Assembly: GCA_018881555.1 (NCBI GenBank)
Contig: JACAXG010000167.1
Coordinates: 1,271,920 to 1,335,919, forward strand
Length of the DNA: 64,000 nucleotides
Reading direction: 5' to 3'
DNA from: Amblyornis subalaris
Lineage: Eukaryota; Chordata; Aves; Passeriformes; Ptilonorhynchidae
This document shows positions 21,603-43,599 of this stretch, piece by piece. The position numbers and the translations under genes were made by a program. Numbering within the stretch: the first letter of the stretch is position 1; the number at the start of each line of letters is the position of its first letter. The notes under the pieces are model-generated. The model was not told the DNA's origin. It worked only from the letters and a program-made list of their open reading frames with translations, and searched no databases.

Positions 21603-21639
21603 GCTTTTAGATTGTAGCCCATTACATACAATTTAACGA

Positions 21640-21737
21640 AGCTTGTAGTGACGTCATCCGGGGAGCGCGGCGCGGCGGCCAATGGGAGCGCGCGTTGCTG
21701 GGCGGTGGGCGCGGGACGGGCTGGGAGCGGCGCCGCC
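21640..21737 (+). promoter_or_regulatory. PSMA3: PSMA3 promoter and 5' UTR with CRE and CCAAT box
   Basis: A perfect cAMP-response palindrome TGACGTCA lies at 21649-21656 and a CCAAT box (ggccaatggg) at 21679-21683, the binding types for CREB/ATF and NF-Y. There is no TATA box. The CpG island starts here and runs to about 21960 through exon 1 into intron 1. The start codon sits in a perfect Kozak context, gccgccATGa. Confidence 0.85.
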
Positions 21738-31061
<9,324 letters not shown>

Positions 31062-31182
31062 CACATTGTTACTCCAAACCAAGTTCAACTTTTCTTATCT
31101 TAGACCAGGTTTGTTTATAATGCATTAAGCATGGGATGCTGTTATGTACTTGTTGGAAGAAACCGACTGACCAACTTGCACT

Positions 31183-31188
31183 AATAAA
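31183..31188 (+). terminator. PSMA3: PSMA3 poly(A) signal AATAAA
   Basis: A canonical AATAAA lies 122 bases after the stop codon and is followed by a T-rich and GT-containing stretch (ttttactgtctgttag). A 3' UTR of about 150 bases is implied. Confidence 0.85.
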
Positions 31189-31205
31189 TTTTCCATTTTA
31201 CTGTC

Positions 31206-31892
31206 TGTTAGCTTTTATTTCAAAAAAGTATAGGCCAGAAACTGTACCTAAACAGACATGAAGAAGGAAAGACATGATCAGGCTGGTGTTGCTCCCTACG
31301 GCACTCCATTTGAGCCAGGCTATGCACAGAAAAACAATCTGCTCAGAAATTAGACAAGTCTCTTGTTTATGCTGCATCGTTTAATATTAAAAACTACTAA
31401 TTTGTTATCCTTGATTAACCAATACCACAATTTGCAGTTTGTTCATAGTCACAGTCTGTGATTGCTCTTGCCAGAAGAGATGAGAACATGGCTAACTAAC
31501 CAGCAGGTTACACTTCAGGGTGATGTGCACAGCTGACAACTCCAAACAGCCTCTATAACAACCAGGAGTTCAAGAAAAGGAATTTTAATCTGAAGTACTA
31601 AGCCTAGGCTTATTGGAGGAGTAGGAGGAATTAAAAATTAATTCAGTTTAAAACAGTGCTTGTGTTAAGTTCTAAAGCTGTGAGATCTATTAAGCAATGT
31701 AACTCGAATTAATGCTTAAAGAGCCAAACTATTTTTCAATAGTTTAATTCAGCTGCAGTTTCTTAACACACTTCTGAATCAGCTTCATCAACTGTTGACC
31801 TTTGCAGAAGTTGGAAACAAGCTTTACTGCTGTCTTTCCCCACTTTCTAGGAAAAGAGACTGCCTATTCTAGTCACTTCCAAGTTTTGAAAT
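31206..31892. other. Intergenic, downstream of PSMA3
   Basis: AT-rich unique DNA without supported exons. In mammals an antisense noncoding RNA (PSMA3-AS1) crosses this interval; none of its exons can be recognised from sequence. Confidence 0.45.
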
Positions 31893-32014
31893 GGCAGGTT
31901 GGATGGGGCTGGGAGCAACCTGGGATAGTGGAAGGTGTCACTGCCCATGGCAGGGGAGTGGAATGAGATGATCTTTAAGGTCCCTTCTAACCCACACAAT
32001 TCTGTGATTCTGTA
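31893..32014 (+). mobile_element. CR1 LINE 3' fragment
   Basis: The run ggcaggttggatggggctgg, then gtggaaggtgtcactgccca and the end aattctgtgattctgt form a CR1 tail of about 120 bp. Confidence 0.9.
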
Positions 32015-32686
32015 AGGCAATAAACTCTTCTGTTCACCACCTTAAAACTCACCTAAAATTGAAATAGTTTGTACCTGTAGTTAAAATTCTAATGGCCCTG
32101 CTAATTTAAAATGTATACTTGTGTAATGAATCAAACTCCTCAGCTTTAGGACTACACACTCATGTTCACCAGCCCTTAAAACAAGCTTTCCCTTACAGAT
32201 TTATTTTTATACAAGTAGTTTGGAAAATACCTGGCCTTCTCCAGACTCCTTTGTATTGGGATCACAGGGAAGGTCAATAGAGAGTGATGGATCTGTCTTG
32301 GTACTCAGTGACTGTCTCAGTTCAGGCTGCCTGAACTCCTGCCTCTCCAGCTGGCCACAGCTTNTGGAGGCTGCTGGGACAGATTGGGCCAGCCTGAGCC
32401 AGCATTAGTCACGGTCAGGACAGGCAACCTCCTTCAGTGCCTCCTCCTGAGGCAACAGTAACAGCTGCTCCACTGANTCAGCCTGGAGTTCCGTGTTCTG
32501 TGGCTCCAGACTGAATTTACTACTGCAGTTTCCTCCTGACTCAGCTGTTTGAGTCACGGGCGAGTGCCGGTCAGGAAACTTCTCAGCAGCACCCTAAAGC
32601 TTGATCTGAGGCTCATCTGCCACTCCCTGGGCATGGCAGTGTGGAGCCTACCTGCTTCTCTTCATTTTCTCTTGAGTCTGTTCCTA

Positions 32687-32808
32687 AAATCACAGAATAA
32701 CAGAATATTCCAAGTTGGAAGGGACCCACAAGGAGCATCAAGTCCAACTCTTAAGGGATAACTCAGAGAGGGATCAAATCCATGACCTTGGTGTTATAAG
32801 CACTGCTA
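32687..32808 (-). mobile_element. CR1 LINE fragment, minus strand
   Basis: The bases aaatcacagaataacagaat, then attccaagttggaagggacc and tccatgaccttggtgttata, are the reverse complement of a CR1 tail. Confidence 0.85.
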
Positions 32809-33410
32809 AAGGGAAAGTGAAAGCCACCCTCGTGTGGCTACACCCATCCACTCCTTTCAGTGACAGCCACTCACTGTTAGGGAAGGAACTATAACAACAG
32901 AGCCAGGTTTCAGGGCACAGGGAGAAGAGCAGTACCAGCTGTCTATATTTAAAAGACAAAATGGAAGGAAGATGTTCCACAATACTGAAGAGATAAGAGG
33001 TAGAAACAGAGCCACCTACTTGCTTATTCAAAATTTCCAAATAGCTACTTCTTGGAGAACACTGCAATCTAAAAACCTCCTTGGAGGAACCATGCTTAGT
33101 TTGTCTATACCTTTTCACAACAAAAAGTCCAACGAGAAACAATTCCAAAGGCTGTGGGTAGCAGTACATGCAAAGTGCTGCACAGTCTTGCCTGTCATGG
33201 CAAAGTTTAATTAAACAATACCAAGATGATTAGTACTGTCAGGTTATTTTCCAAATCTAATCATTAATTTATCAGAGTATAGGCTCAGCCTGTTGATGAA
33301 AATTGTATGGTAAGGAAAAAACCTACTACTTTAATTTCCAGTGACTGCAGATGGGGAAAGGAAAAAAAAATTAGTATTAGAAGGTGGAGAAAAGAAATTT
33401 GCTTTTATTC

Positions 33411-33426
33411 GGGGGGGGGGGGGGGG
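33411..33426. repeat. Poly(G) run of 16
   Basis: Sixteen consecutive G residues, unusual in AT-rich DNA. Length is prone to slippage and to assembly error. Confidence 0.9.
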
Positions 33427-36400
33427 CCAAAAAGGGAAAAGGCAGGAAAATACTAAACCAGCTATTTTAATACTGACATTTCCCTTACCTTTAGAAACAG
33501 AAAGCTAGCAGAATTCTATTTGAGCTGAAGTTCAGCTGCTCTGAGTTGGTACCTCTTATCAACAAGGCCCAGGAACACTGGAATAGATTTTTATCCCAGA
33601 GAGACTCATTCCAGAAGAAAAAGTACTGCAACCCCCCCGTGACAGCTATTTTTGTAACCTTGCAATTCAATGAGACAACCACACTGTATTTAACAAGTAA
33701 CTTACTAATTTGAGGCTAGTTACTTAACAATGCTTAATTATACAGTAGTGCATTAGCCATCACAATGTTTCACTAATTTAGTCCACAGCTGATAGGCTAA
33801 ATAGAAACTCCAAGGAGTGTTGCTACTGAGAAGTAGTGTTTACTTGTTGCTATGTCAAACAGTCAAGTTGAGTAAGAGAAGAAATCTTTAAAAAGAAGGA
33901 AGAGGCTACTTACGGTCACACTGATCTAATAAAGAATTAAAAGAGTGGGACAGCAAAGCATAATTAAACTTTAATTAAATGTTGAAGATAATTTTGGGTT
34001 TTTTTTCCCCTAAATATATAGAGCTGTCTGAGGCAAGTCAGACAGCCCTTGGTGAACAGGCTCCAGAAGGGCTCAAGCTCGATCTGAGATTATTATTTAA
34101 GTGAGGATTGGATGTGTTCCAGAACAAGAGAAAATAATATTTGCAAAAAACCAAAAAGCTTACATTTAGCAGAGACTCTGTTTTAATTACAGGACTAGGG
34201 GGAAAAAATATCTGGCTGTGTTGTAGATAGTCCCTTACCTTCCAGGCTTAAACAACATCCAAGGACAAGAGTTTGATTTAAGCCCAGAGAACACCACCTG
34301 ATGAGGCAGCTAACACAAAGGTTTAGAGGCAGCATGCTTTCCTACAGAAGTAGGGCTTGGATGTCCTTCCCTAAAATTAAAATCAGCTTTTATAGCTGGC
34401 TTGAAAATGGTCAATTATAACTTCAGTGTAACTAAAATGTGAAAATGCTTTACAAGGCAACAAATGGGCAGGGTAAAAACTTCTGAATTGGAGATTTGAG
34501 CATGAGGTGATTGTAAGAGTCTCGTTTGGGTTATTTCTGCCCAAAGCACTGGGAACTTTCAGATCTAAAGATAGCAGCAAAGCAGCACTGCTTGCTTCAG
34601 GCTCCACAACTAACCTACTTTGTCCTACTCTGGCCATTTATGGAAACACATAATACAGCTAAAAGTTAAATACCCACTTGGAATGCATAACTCCAGTTCT
34701 TGCTGAGCTGAAACTCTTCAAGCTCAGAGTTTTAATGGCATATTCTGTTGTTTAAGACCAAAGCACAGGGCTTAAACAGAACACCAGGAAGTAGGACTGT
34801 ACAGACCAACTCATGTCTTAGCTTAAAGTCATCCCTCCACCCAGGAGTAGTTTAGAAGTATAGATCCAACAATGACACAAGAGTAGCCTGTTCAGTAAGA
34901 TGCTTCCTCCTTAAGTCTCGTGCATCCCCTGGCTGTTACTCAGAACCTGATGAATCACCACTCTGGTATTTCTTAAGACTGGATATGTCACATTCCTTGT
35001 TACAATTATTTAGTCAGCAAGTCCACATACAGCTTTGTTGAAGAGAATTAAAAAGGGAACTAGGCGAACTGCATATGACAAATTGAAAAACAATAGGCTC
35101 CAGTATCCAGTTTACTTACATGCATCTCCACGACTGCACCAGGGCAGATTTTAGAATATGAAAGTGCACTTGCAGTGTTCAAAAATCAAGTTCAGGCTGT
35201 TGCATCAAGATAATTAATTTTATGCTACTTTAATATGGCCATAAAAGTTACTGGCTTGGATAATATCCTCTTTACAACTGCTAATACTGCTGATGAGATG
35301 ATGGCAGGATTGTTAAAGGAACCCATATGTGACATTTCCTGTGTGGCAGACATCCATGAGGGCATCTCCAAAAGAAATCCTCCTCATCTGTATTTGGTGC
35401 CGACTCTCAGAAAGGAAACATTCCAAGCAGAACGTGTTGCATGCAGATCTGAAGTATGCCAAGCACTGGGTCATTTGCAAGTTCTCATCACCAAAAATAG
35501 CTCGATGGCCTGAGGTTAAAAGCCCCACATGCTGAGAGTGTGACTGTCCATGCGGATGCAACCCTGCTTGGGATGCTCTCTGGCTGTGCAGTCCCAGGCA
35601 CCCTTAAGGAAGGGGAGTTGGAATAACTACACAGCTGTTTTGCAAGTCTCTTCCGGAGGATAAAACCGTAGCCATAGAAGGGAACACAAAATAGTGAATT
35701 CAACGCTGCATCTTATCATGACCTTAAAATGAAGTAGTTTCAAGATTACGAAGAGAAAAATAGTACTAATTGTCATGACAATTCTGACGCCGTAATTGCG
35801 CCAAAAATGCAGCACAGAGTCTGTTCTCTCCCCCTCATTTTCTTTCAGTTGCGTGTCTCTAAGACAAGGACCAGCTTTTCCTCCACCCACTAGTTTTTCA
35901 AGTTACTTGCAGCAAGGAAGTTACTTCTACTTNAGAATTGAGAGCTATTTTGAGACACCAACTGCTTGTAACTTTCCATTATAGAGCATCTTGCTGCCTA
36001 TTATGTCCAATTACACAGAGTTGCAGAAAACAAGTGGTAGAAGAGTTAAGTCTTGCCTTACTCTAAATACATTCTAGTATTTTAGAACACAGGATCTACA
36101 ACCAANCTCAAACCAAGTCTCCCATTTCCAGATGGATGAAGCCACCCCCACGCAGTGCTCTTTCATCTTCAGTGCATTGCTATTAAAGGACTCTGAAACA
36201 GTTGTTTAAAAATGGTTCTTACAAGTTGCTGTGCCAACCAAAAATGGACAACTAGAATAAAGCAGGCAGCAGCATCACACAGTTTATAGTCCAAACGCAT
36301 ATCTTCAGATACAGGAAGAAAATGAAATCCCCTGAAGTCTCCCNGAAAAACAGTGTAGGAAGTGCCCACTGAGAATACCATTTTAGGCAATGTGATAAAA

Positions 36401-37702
36401 CAAGCCAATCAAGGGTTTAGAAAGAACATGGTGTGCTTTATTGCTGCATAAAATTAGATATCATTTGGTACACATACTGTCTGCATATCCAAAATCAGTC
36501 ATTAGGATTCTAATTTCACCAGATTAAGAGTAGCTTTAATTATAGTAAATTCACCCAAAAGCTGATGCATTCCAAATGCAAGCACACTCCCAAAACCCAC
36601 CCAAGAGATGCCTAAAGTTTTGCAAGTTAAAATTTATCTTGTTTGTTGGGCTTTTATAAAAGCAGGAAATCTGCTCATTTCATTACTTCAGAAAGGACAG
36701 AAACCTGTTACATCAGACTGCATTAACAGGTGACAGGAGCAGCACAGGAAGCACCAGCTACTTCAGCAAAATGCTTAAAGCTCAATTTCAGCTCCAACTC
36801 CAGATGCTTCCACAGTTGACAAAGCCCACCAAGTGAGAGCCTCTCACCAAGTGAGAGCCAACCACTTTTTTATGTACATTACGAATAGAAATAAATCTGA
36901 AATGCTGTTTGAGGCAGAACCAAAATGCAGCTTCATGTGTTTTCCATCAGGTTTAACAAGAGCTGCTTCCCCCAGCCAAGTGCTTGTGTCTACCCTCAAG
37001 CCGGTTTGTCCCCTGTTGTGCTGCTTGCAAGGAGACAGACCACTCCTGCACTAACAGAAGATCTTCCATTGATCCAGAATAATAAAACTCTCCAACAAGA
37101 CATGTATTTTGCTCTGTCAGCATTCTGGACATCACACAACACAGCTCCTTTCAGGAGCTCTGTTTATAGCTGTAACTAATGAGGTGACACTACATGGGAG
37201 CACTNCAGGGGAAAGCACATCCCTGAAGGTACAAACTCCTGCAAACAAACAGCACAGTCTGGAAGTTAATTCACAGGTTAAGTGTTGATTGGGCAGCTAA
37301 ATCCCTGGCCACCTGCAAATGAGTTACCTGTAATAGTATAGTCCAAACAACACAGGCAAATGAAAAANAGCTTTGGAAAAAGATGGCTGAGCAGGAAAAA
37401 ATTTCAAAATTTAATCACTGGCTGAACTGTAGGTTCTAACCACCAGCAGCTACTTATAGCTGAAAACATTTAATTCAAAAGACTGAGGGCATTAATACTT
37501 CTAAGTAAGAATCAATACTGACCAACTGCAGTCTTGTTAGCTGAGGCTGAAAAGTAAATTAACCTGAAGTGATTGAAGTAATTTGGACAAGCAAAAGCCC
37601 TGGAAGAAAGGCCACGTAACCACTGCCCTCACAAGCTTTCTTTTGCTGAGCAGCCATGCTGAGTAGTAGAGCTGCTGCTTCCCTCTTTGTGCCAGGCTGC
37701 AG

Positions 37703-37806
37703 GCTGGTAGTGACACAGACACGCTGGTAGTGACACAGACACGTGCTGGCAGTGACACAGACACACACGCTGGCAGTGACACAGACACTTCAGCGACACA
37801 CACACT
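37703..37806. repeat. 20-bp minisatellite, four units plus degenerate tail
   Basis: Units gctggtagtgacacagacac occur at 37703-37722 and 37723-37742, and the variant gctggcagtgacacagacac at 37745-37764 and 37769-37788. A CA-rich tail and a partial fifth unit (cagcgacacacacac) follow. On the minus strand it creates spurious valine/serine/cysteine-rich open frames. Confidence 0.93.
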
Positions 37807-40800
37807 GCAGCTGAAGTTACAAGGAAGGACTGTGCATCCATAGTCCTGATCCTGTTGGATCACGTTGCTCTACAATCTGCATCTGTAACAATAAATTACT
37901 TTAATCAACAGCTTATCAGTGCTGAAAAGCTTGACACCCCTATTCTGTCAGGTGAACCATGGCCAAGGACTCAGCCTCAGTACTAGAAGCCTGTTCTTTA
38001 ACTCCACAAGTATGGAAAGATGTATTTTAGTAAAAATCCAAACCCTGCAAGCCACTTACACAAGCTTTTTCAGACACTGGTATATGAGAACGTGGCTTTT
38101 AACAGCTTTATTTCCTTCTTGTACTTTTTTACATGGTTACTTCTGCAGCATAAAGTCTTACCATGAGGCAGGGGAAAAAAAAAGAGCCTTCCACAATATA
38201 AACTAGCAACAGGGAGGATAAAAGGATAAACAGGGAAGATTCTTACTTCAGATTGACCGTGACAGTCACTCAAACTACTGAAAACCAAGAAAATGCTGAA
38301 TCTACTAACACAGAGAAATTAATCCAACCAGAGTTAGTTCTCTATATCAACGTGAAACACCACCACATTTCAGCTCTCCAACGTCAGCAGCAATTCACTT
38401 CTCAAGTATGGGTAGCATTAGACACTTCCCCAGTAAACACTTACTCCAGTCTGGTATCACAAAAGGCTGAAAAAGTGACCACACTGTTGCTACAAAATAG
38501 ATCTTAGAAGTTGAATATTTAAGGAGGGGTATTTTCTATTTCAGAATCTTAATTTACTCAAAAGACTGCAGTAAGGTTCTTCAAATACAATGTGCAAAAC
38601 TTTGAAGACTTTTTCTCCTGTTGGTTTTCATAGCAACGAAATAAGTGCGTGCCACTCCCAAACCCNCATGGGTTTTGCATTCAACTTTTANCATGTATGT
38701 TTGATTTCATACGAGTTTACTAAAGCAGCAGTAATTACAAACTAGAGATTTTACTTTTTTAGGAAGAATACAGACTATTTAGAGATTCAGGTACAAGTTT
38801 AAATGTTTTCCATTTACGTTTATTTCAAGAACATAAAATGTATTTGATCTGTAAATGGGTAACTGTATTTACCCACAAAATCACTCCTTCCATCCTGTAG
38901 AAAAAACATCTCACCTTGAAAGATCAAAACTTCCACAGATAAAGAATTTATATCACGAATAAGGTTTGCACCTCAGAAGCCACNAAAAAATGCTGCATGC
39001 TGCAAAGGTAATTTGGAAGCCAGTTCAAAAGTATAGAGTGTTTAAAAATTTAAGTTTACAACGCTGGAATGGTTGATGCACTGATGCAGCCTGTACATGC
39101 ACAGGATACATTTCTGGTACTAACCAGTGTCTTGTGCCTGTTACAAAAAATGTTATTCAGAAAGCCTGAAAGAGAACTAATGACAGGTAGATCTAAAGAT
39201 CTAATCCATCACCTTTACTGCTGGCATCCAGAGACAAAGTGTTATTTTGAAAAGTATGTAAGAACACTCTCCTTCAGCAGCAGTGTGAACAGTGCTACCC
39301 AGAACAGTCACTAAATTCTCATTTGACTTCAAGCACCTACTTCAAGTTTTGAAAGACAGGCTGATCACTTGATTGCAGGTGATGACAGAGGCCTTTGCCA
39401 CATCTAAATTAAAGCTGCTGCACAAATCTTCAGCTTCTCTGCAGTGCTGTGCAGTTGTTTTGCAACACTGCACGACTTCCCCAGGGTAGCTGTAACTACT
39501 GTCACCAATGCGAACCTGCAGTCCTGAGAAATAATACAAGAAATTCAGCATATTTGTAATCAAATTCCATATCCTGCATCCCTTTGTTAGCCAACAAAAT
39601 AGAACTTAAACATCCATATTGAGGTAATTTAACAGCACGTGCCAAAACATGCAAAAACTGGCTCCAGAATCCATGCTTAAGTAAACCCTGGCAATGGGCA
39701 CATAGTTTCTAAGTTAGCCAACATTAACATTTGATACAAATATGTCAGCTATCACTAAATTACATACCAGAAAGAATAAAAATAGCCTCTTACAACACAG
39801 CTCTTGTTCTGAATAAACACAAGATTACCAAATCAGTCCTAAAAGAAGGAACATTTTACGTCTGGCATTAAAAGATTGCATGATGCATGCCACAGCTCAC
39901 GGGCTGGGGGGAAGCAGCAGCTCCAAACTAAAACTCCTCTCGTGGTGCTGAGCTGCCAACACCACACTCAGTGAATGCATCACTGGTTCCTGCACACACT
40001 GGAGAACACGTGGGATCGTAGCTCAGATCTGCAGCCACAAAGCACAACAAAGTCTGGACATAGTTTATTCAGGAAAAATGGGACTGCTCCTCCCTGGAGA
40101 TCACTGAGGCTGCCAACAAGAGCTTGGCCAGCTGAGCATTTTACTGGTGTTACTGGGAAAAGCAACTACAAAGTGAGTATTATTTGTGCAAAAATAATAG
40201 AAATAGAAATCCCAATTCTGAGATTTTTCTCACACAAATACTTCTGACAGCGTGCTCCAAGTCATAAGTATTTCCATCATTACTCATGTCCAGAAGATAC
40301 TGCACTGCTGCAAAATATACCCAGACCAGATTAAAGAAATCACCACTGAACTTCGGTGGATTTAATGCACTAATTCAGGCTTCCCGAGGGTTGCTAGACT
40401 TTGTGACTTCTCCAGTGGGAACCTCACAAGGAAATGATTAAAATCAGCGTGAAATTGTTTGAATAACTAAATGTGCATTTTCTGAACATCAGGGCAGGAA
40501 TTTCCCAGGGCTGGGAAAATTTTAAGTAAGCATTTAGCATTAACAAGTTTCATTCAAGTTGTCAGGTTTTTTTTATTTTCCCTCTCTCACACGCAATAAT
40601 AAAAATGAAGGAAATTATTGCTGATAGTTTAACAGTGAAGCACAATTTTTTCCATGACTAGGAAAAGTCTGATCTTTCATTTTTATAATCCAGCTATTAC
40701 TTGTTTTTTGCTATCAACTTCACATTCGTTGGGACTTTTTATACCTGTACTTCACAATTTCTTAGCACACTCCTCTGAGCAGTTTGCAATTACTTAGATA

Positions 40801-42483
40801 ATAAAGCTTTGTGGGAAGCATGTGACCTTCATTTGTACAGGAATACTGCACAGTATTCATACACAGAGGATCTGAACCACCACTGGAAAAATGTTGCCTA
40901 TTTAACTACAGAATAGAAACACCAAGGGGAAGAGCATCGGAAAAAAAAGAAAAAGAACACTGGAGACAAAAATAAAAGCTAAAAGTCTCTGAACACCTGC
41001 AATGTCTGACAGAGTAGCACAGTACTTCACCACATAGAAAGCAGCTCAGTGTTAGAACAAGAGTCAATATTTTTAAAATTTCTACAGTATTTTGGCTGCA
41101 ATTGTACATGTATTCTGAGTTCTTTTATCTTCAAAAAAATGCAGTGTCAAGAGAAGTATTTGAATACTGAACAGAGTAAAACCATCTAACTTATCCCAGA
41201 CATCTCTCCTCCTATTACTTTATCTCTGATCTCAAGGAAGCCATGTGATACATTCAACANTTACTTTTTCTCAAGATACAGATATTCCTGTATTTGCTTC
41301 TTCTTATCAAGTGCCACATGTATGGAAGACTCTGGGCAAGATTTCTGTATATTCTGCAACTAATAGACCAAACACATTTTCAAGTACATTATTTTTTCTA
41401 GTTTACTTAAGAGCCATCACCTAAAATTCCATGTGACCAATCACCAGTGTCATGCTTAGAGTCCCTTAATGATTTTAATTGTTTTTAATTTAAGAGACCT
41501 TTAATTTGCTCAAGCTAAGACTCAAATGCATTTCCCCAGGCAAATCTCCTGTGCTGCAATTACAGGAGCAAGTCCTTTGGTACTAACAAAGTACAGATAA
41601 CACAAGTACTGCTGCTTTGAACAATGATCTAAAAATTGCAATGTTTCTACCTCACAGCATGTCTGTTTACAGAGATTAGGTACTAAGATGACTTTCTGGG
41701 ATTGTCTCACTCTAGAGCTTCTAAAGTGTTAACTTTGTGTAGTTCACAGAACACATGATAAAAAGGCTCACCACAGAGAAGTCCACTGCTCATTTCTTCC
41801 ACTCATTTTCCCTATAAGGGTTTGCCCAGGGGGATGGGGCATAGTTGCAAGGATCCAACACAGCCAAGCTGGTTTAAAGTCTCAGGACTGCTTAACACTG
41901 ACCTTTCAGATGAAAAATTTCAGTATCATGGAATAACTCTTGAATCCTGAAGTTCATAGTCAAATGAAAAGATACTTAAAACAAAATCAGACCCTTTTTC
42001 TGGCTTGCCAAAATCACGGCGTTTTCATTCCATGACACCAGACATCATCCCTAAGCTGTGTGAGAACATTTGTGCTGTGCTGAGCTGCCCACTGGGCATT
42101 CTTAGGTGCTTAAAATACCATAAAAGAACAAGTCACCTCTCCTGCTTGCTGGCTAGACAGAAATAAAGTCCTTTTGCTCACAGCAGCTTGATGGGTGATG
42201 TGCCATGAACCTCCTAAGCATGCTGGCTGTAAGAGATACATCCACAGGGGCAGGATTTTTATGCTAGAAATCAGAAACAAGACTGATTAGTTTTGTCACA
42301 AACTGTTATTTATTGAATGGTGCTAGACTCAGTACAGAGATACAAACCATGTCTCGGAAAAGCTCACAATATAAGCCAGGATTTGGCCAACACATTCCAC
42401 AGAGAGATCAGAAGTTCACATTCAAATGAAATTTTGGAAGTTTTGTTAACATTCAGGTTAGATATAATATATTCTAGATCTTA

Positions 42484-42798
42484 GAATTAGAGAACGGTTT
42501 GGGTTGGAAAGGACCTCAAAGACTACCTCGTTCCAACCCCCCGCCATGGGCAGGGACATCTTCCACTATCCCAGGTTGCTCCAAGCCCTGTCCAACCTGG
42601 CCTGGAACACTTCCAGGGACTGGCCAGCCACAGCTTCTCTGGACAACCTGTGCCAGGCCCTCACCACCCTCACAGTGANGAATTTCTTCCTAGTATCTAA
42701 GCTAGACCCGCTCCGTTAGTGGGAAGCGATCCCCCCTTTTCCTGTCACTCCAGGCCCTTGTCCAAAGTCCCTCTTCAGGTCTCTTGGAGGCTCCCCTC
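42484..42798 (-). mobile_element. CR1 LINE fragment, minus strand, about 315 bp
   Basis: It opens aacggtttgggttggaaagg, passes ccatgggcagggacatcttc and ggaacacttccagggactgg, and ends with caggcccttgtccaaagtcc and ttggaggctcccctc, the reverse complement of a CR1 tail. Confidence 0.92.
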
Positions 42799-43599
42799 AG
42801 ATCCTCTTCTGTTTACCCACTGCATAAAGCACAACTACAGCACAGAATCAAAGTCCCCTCAGTACTAAATACCTCAACCTTTAGACATTTTGTATAGATC
42901 CTCAACCATATTTACAACCCAGATCCAAAGACCAGAACTCCAGAGCTTTCCTCCATGTCAGACCTCCTGTCAATTCCAAACAAGCCTCGTGTACTTTATG
43001 CATTATTAAACCTCCAGAGCTTACCTGTTTCACACACCTCTGCTCACCAAACTCCCTACAGGACTCCCCTGTTACTTGCTGTCTTCCAAAGCATTGGATT
43101 TAATAAAACGTAAGAAAAAATAGAAAAGTCACCTGCAAAGCAGAACTTACATGGGAACCACACCTAAAATAACAATCTACTTCTGTCAAATTAGACCAAT
43201 GTTCTAATTTCATTGTTGCTTTAGGTAACCCTGAGGGGTGTCTTGTAGCTCAGAGTGAGCACTGTCAAACCGATGCTCACCACTCTGGAATAAGAATTAT
43301 GGATCCGTTATTTTGGAAAAAAGCTATGGATCTGCATTACCGTGAGCCAAAAAGCAAATTTTATACAATAAACCAAAATGTGAAAGTAACGCTAAAACTA
43401 NTGTTTTATCATAAGCTTCAGCCAGTAACTCCTACTTATTCGAGTCAAGGCTCGTCTCTAAAACCAAACTGTCTCCGAGAACCCCGACAGGTGCAGGTAT
43501 CCCGCCTCGTAAGGCTGCACCTCCAGGACCGGACAACGCTACAACAGTCCCCCACACACCTCCCAAGAAAGGCCTCAGCCTCCTCCACATTGGTCATCC
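42799..43599. other. Flank of the ARID4A CpG island
   Basis: Unique DNA without a supported gene. GC content rises from about 43480 onward. Confidence 0.5.

Larger units (their letters stand above)
32809..42483. other. Long gene-poor interval between PSMA3 and ARID4A
   Basis: About 9.7 kb of AT-rich unique DNA. Open frames do not exceed 131 codons and none has splice or family support. Apart from a G run (33411) and a minisatellite (37703), nothing is recognised and CR1 is absent. In mammals PSMA3-AS1 is transcribed leftwards across the matching interval. Confidence 0.5.

Noticed and set aside
32774..33169. A 131-codon minus-strand open frame
   Set aside because: It overlaps a CR1 fragment at one end and resembles no protein.
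35235..35513. A 92-codon open frame with natural-looking composition in the gene-poor interval
   Set aside because: No recognisable domain, no splice sites in phase, and no nearby promoter. The opposite strand is open as well, so chance is likely.
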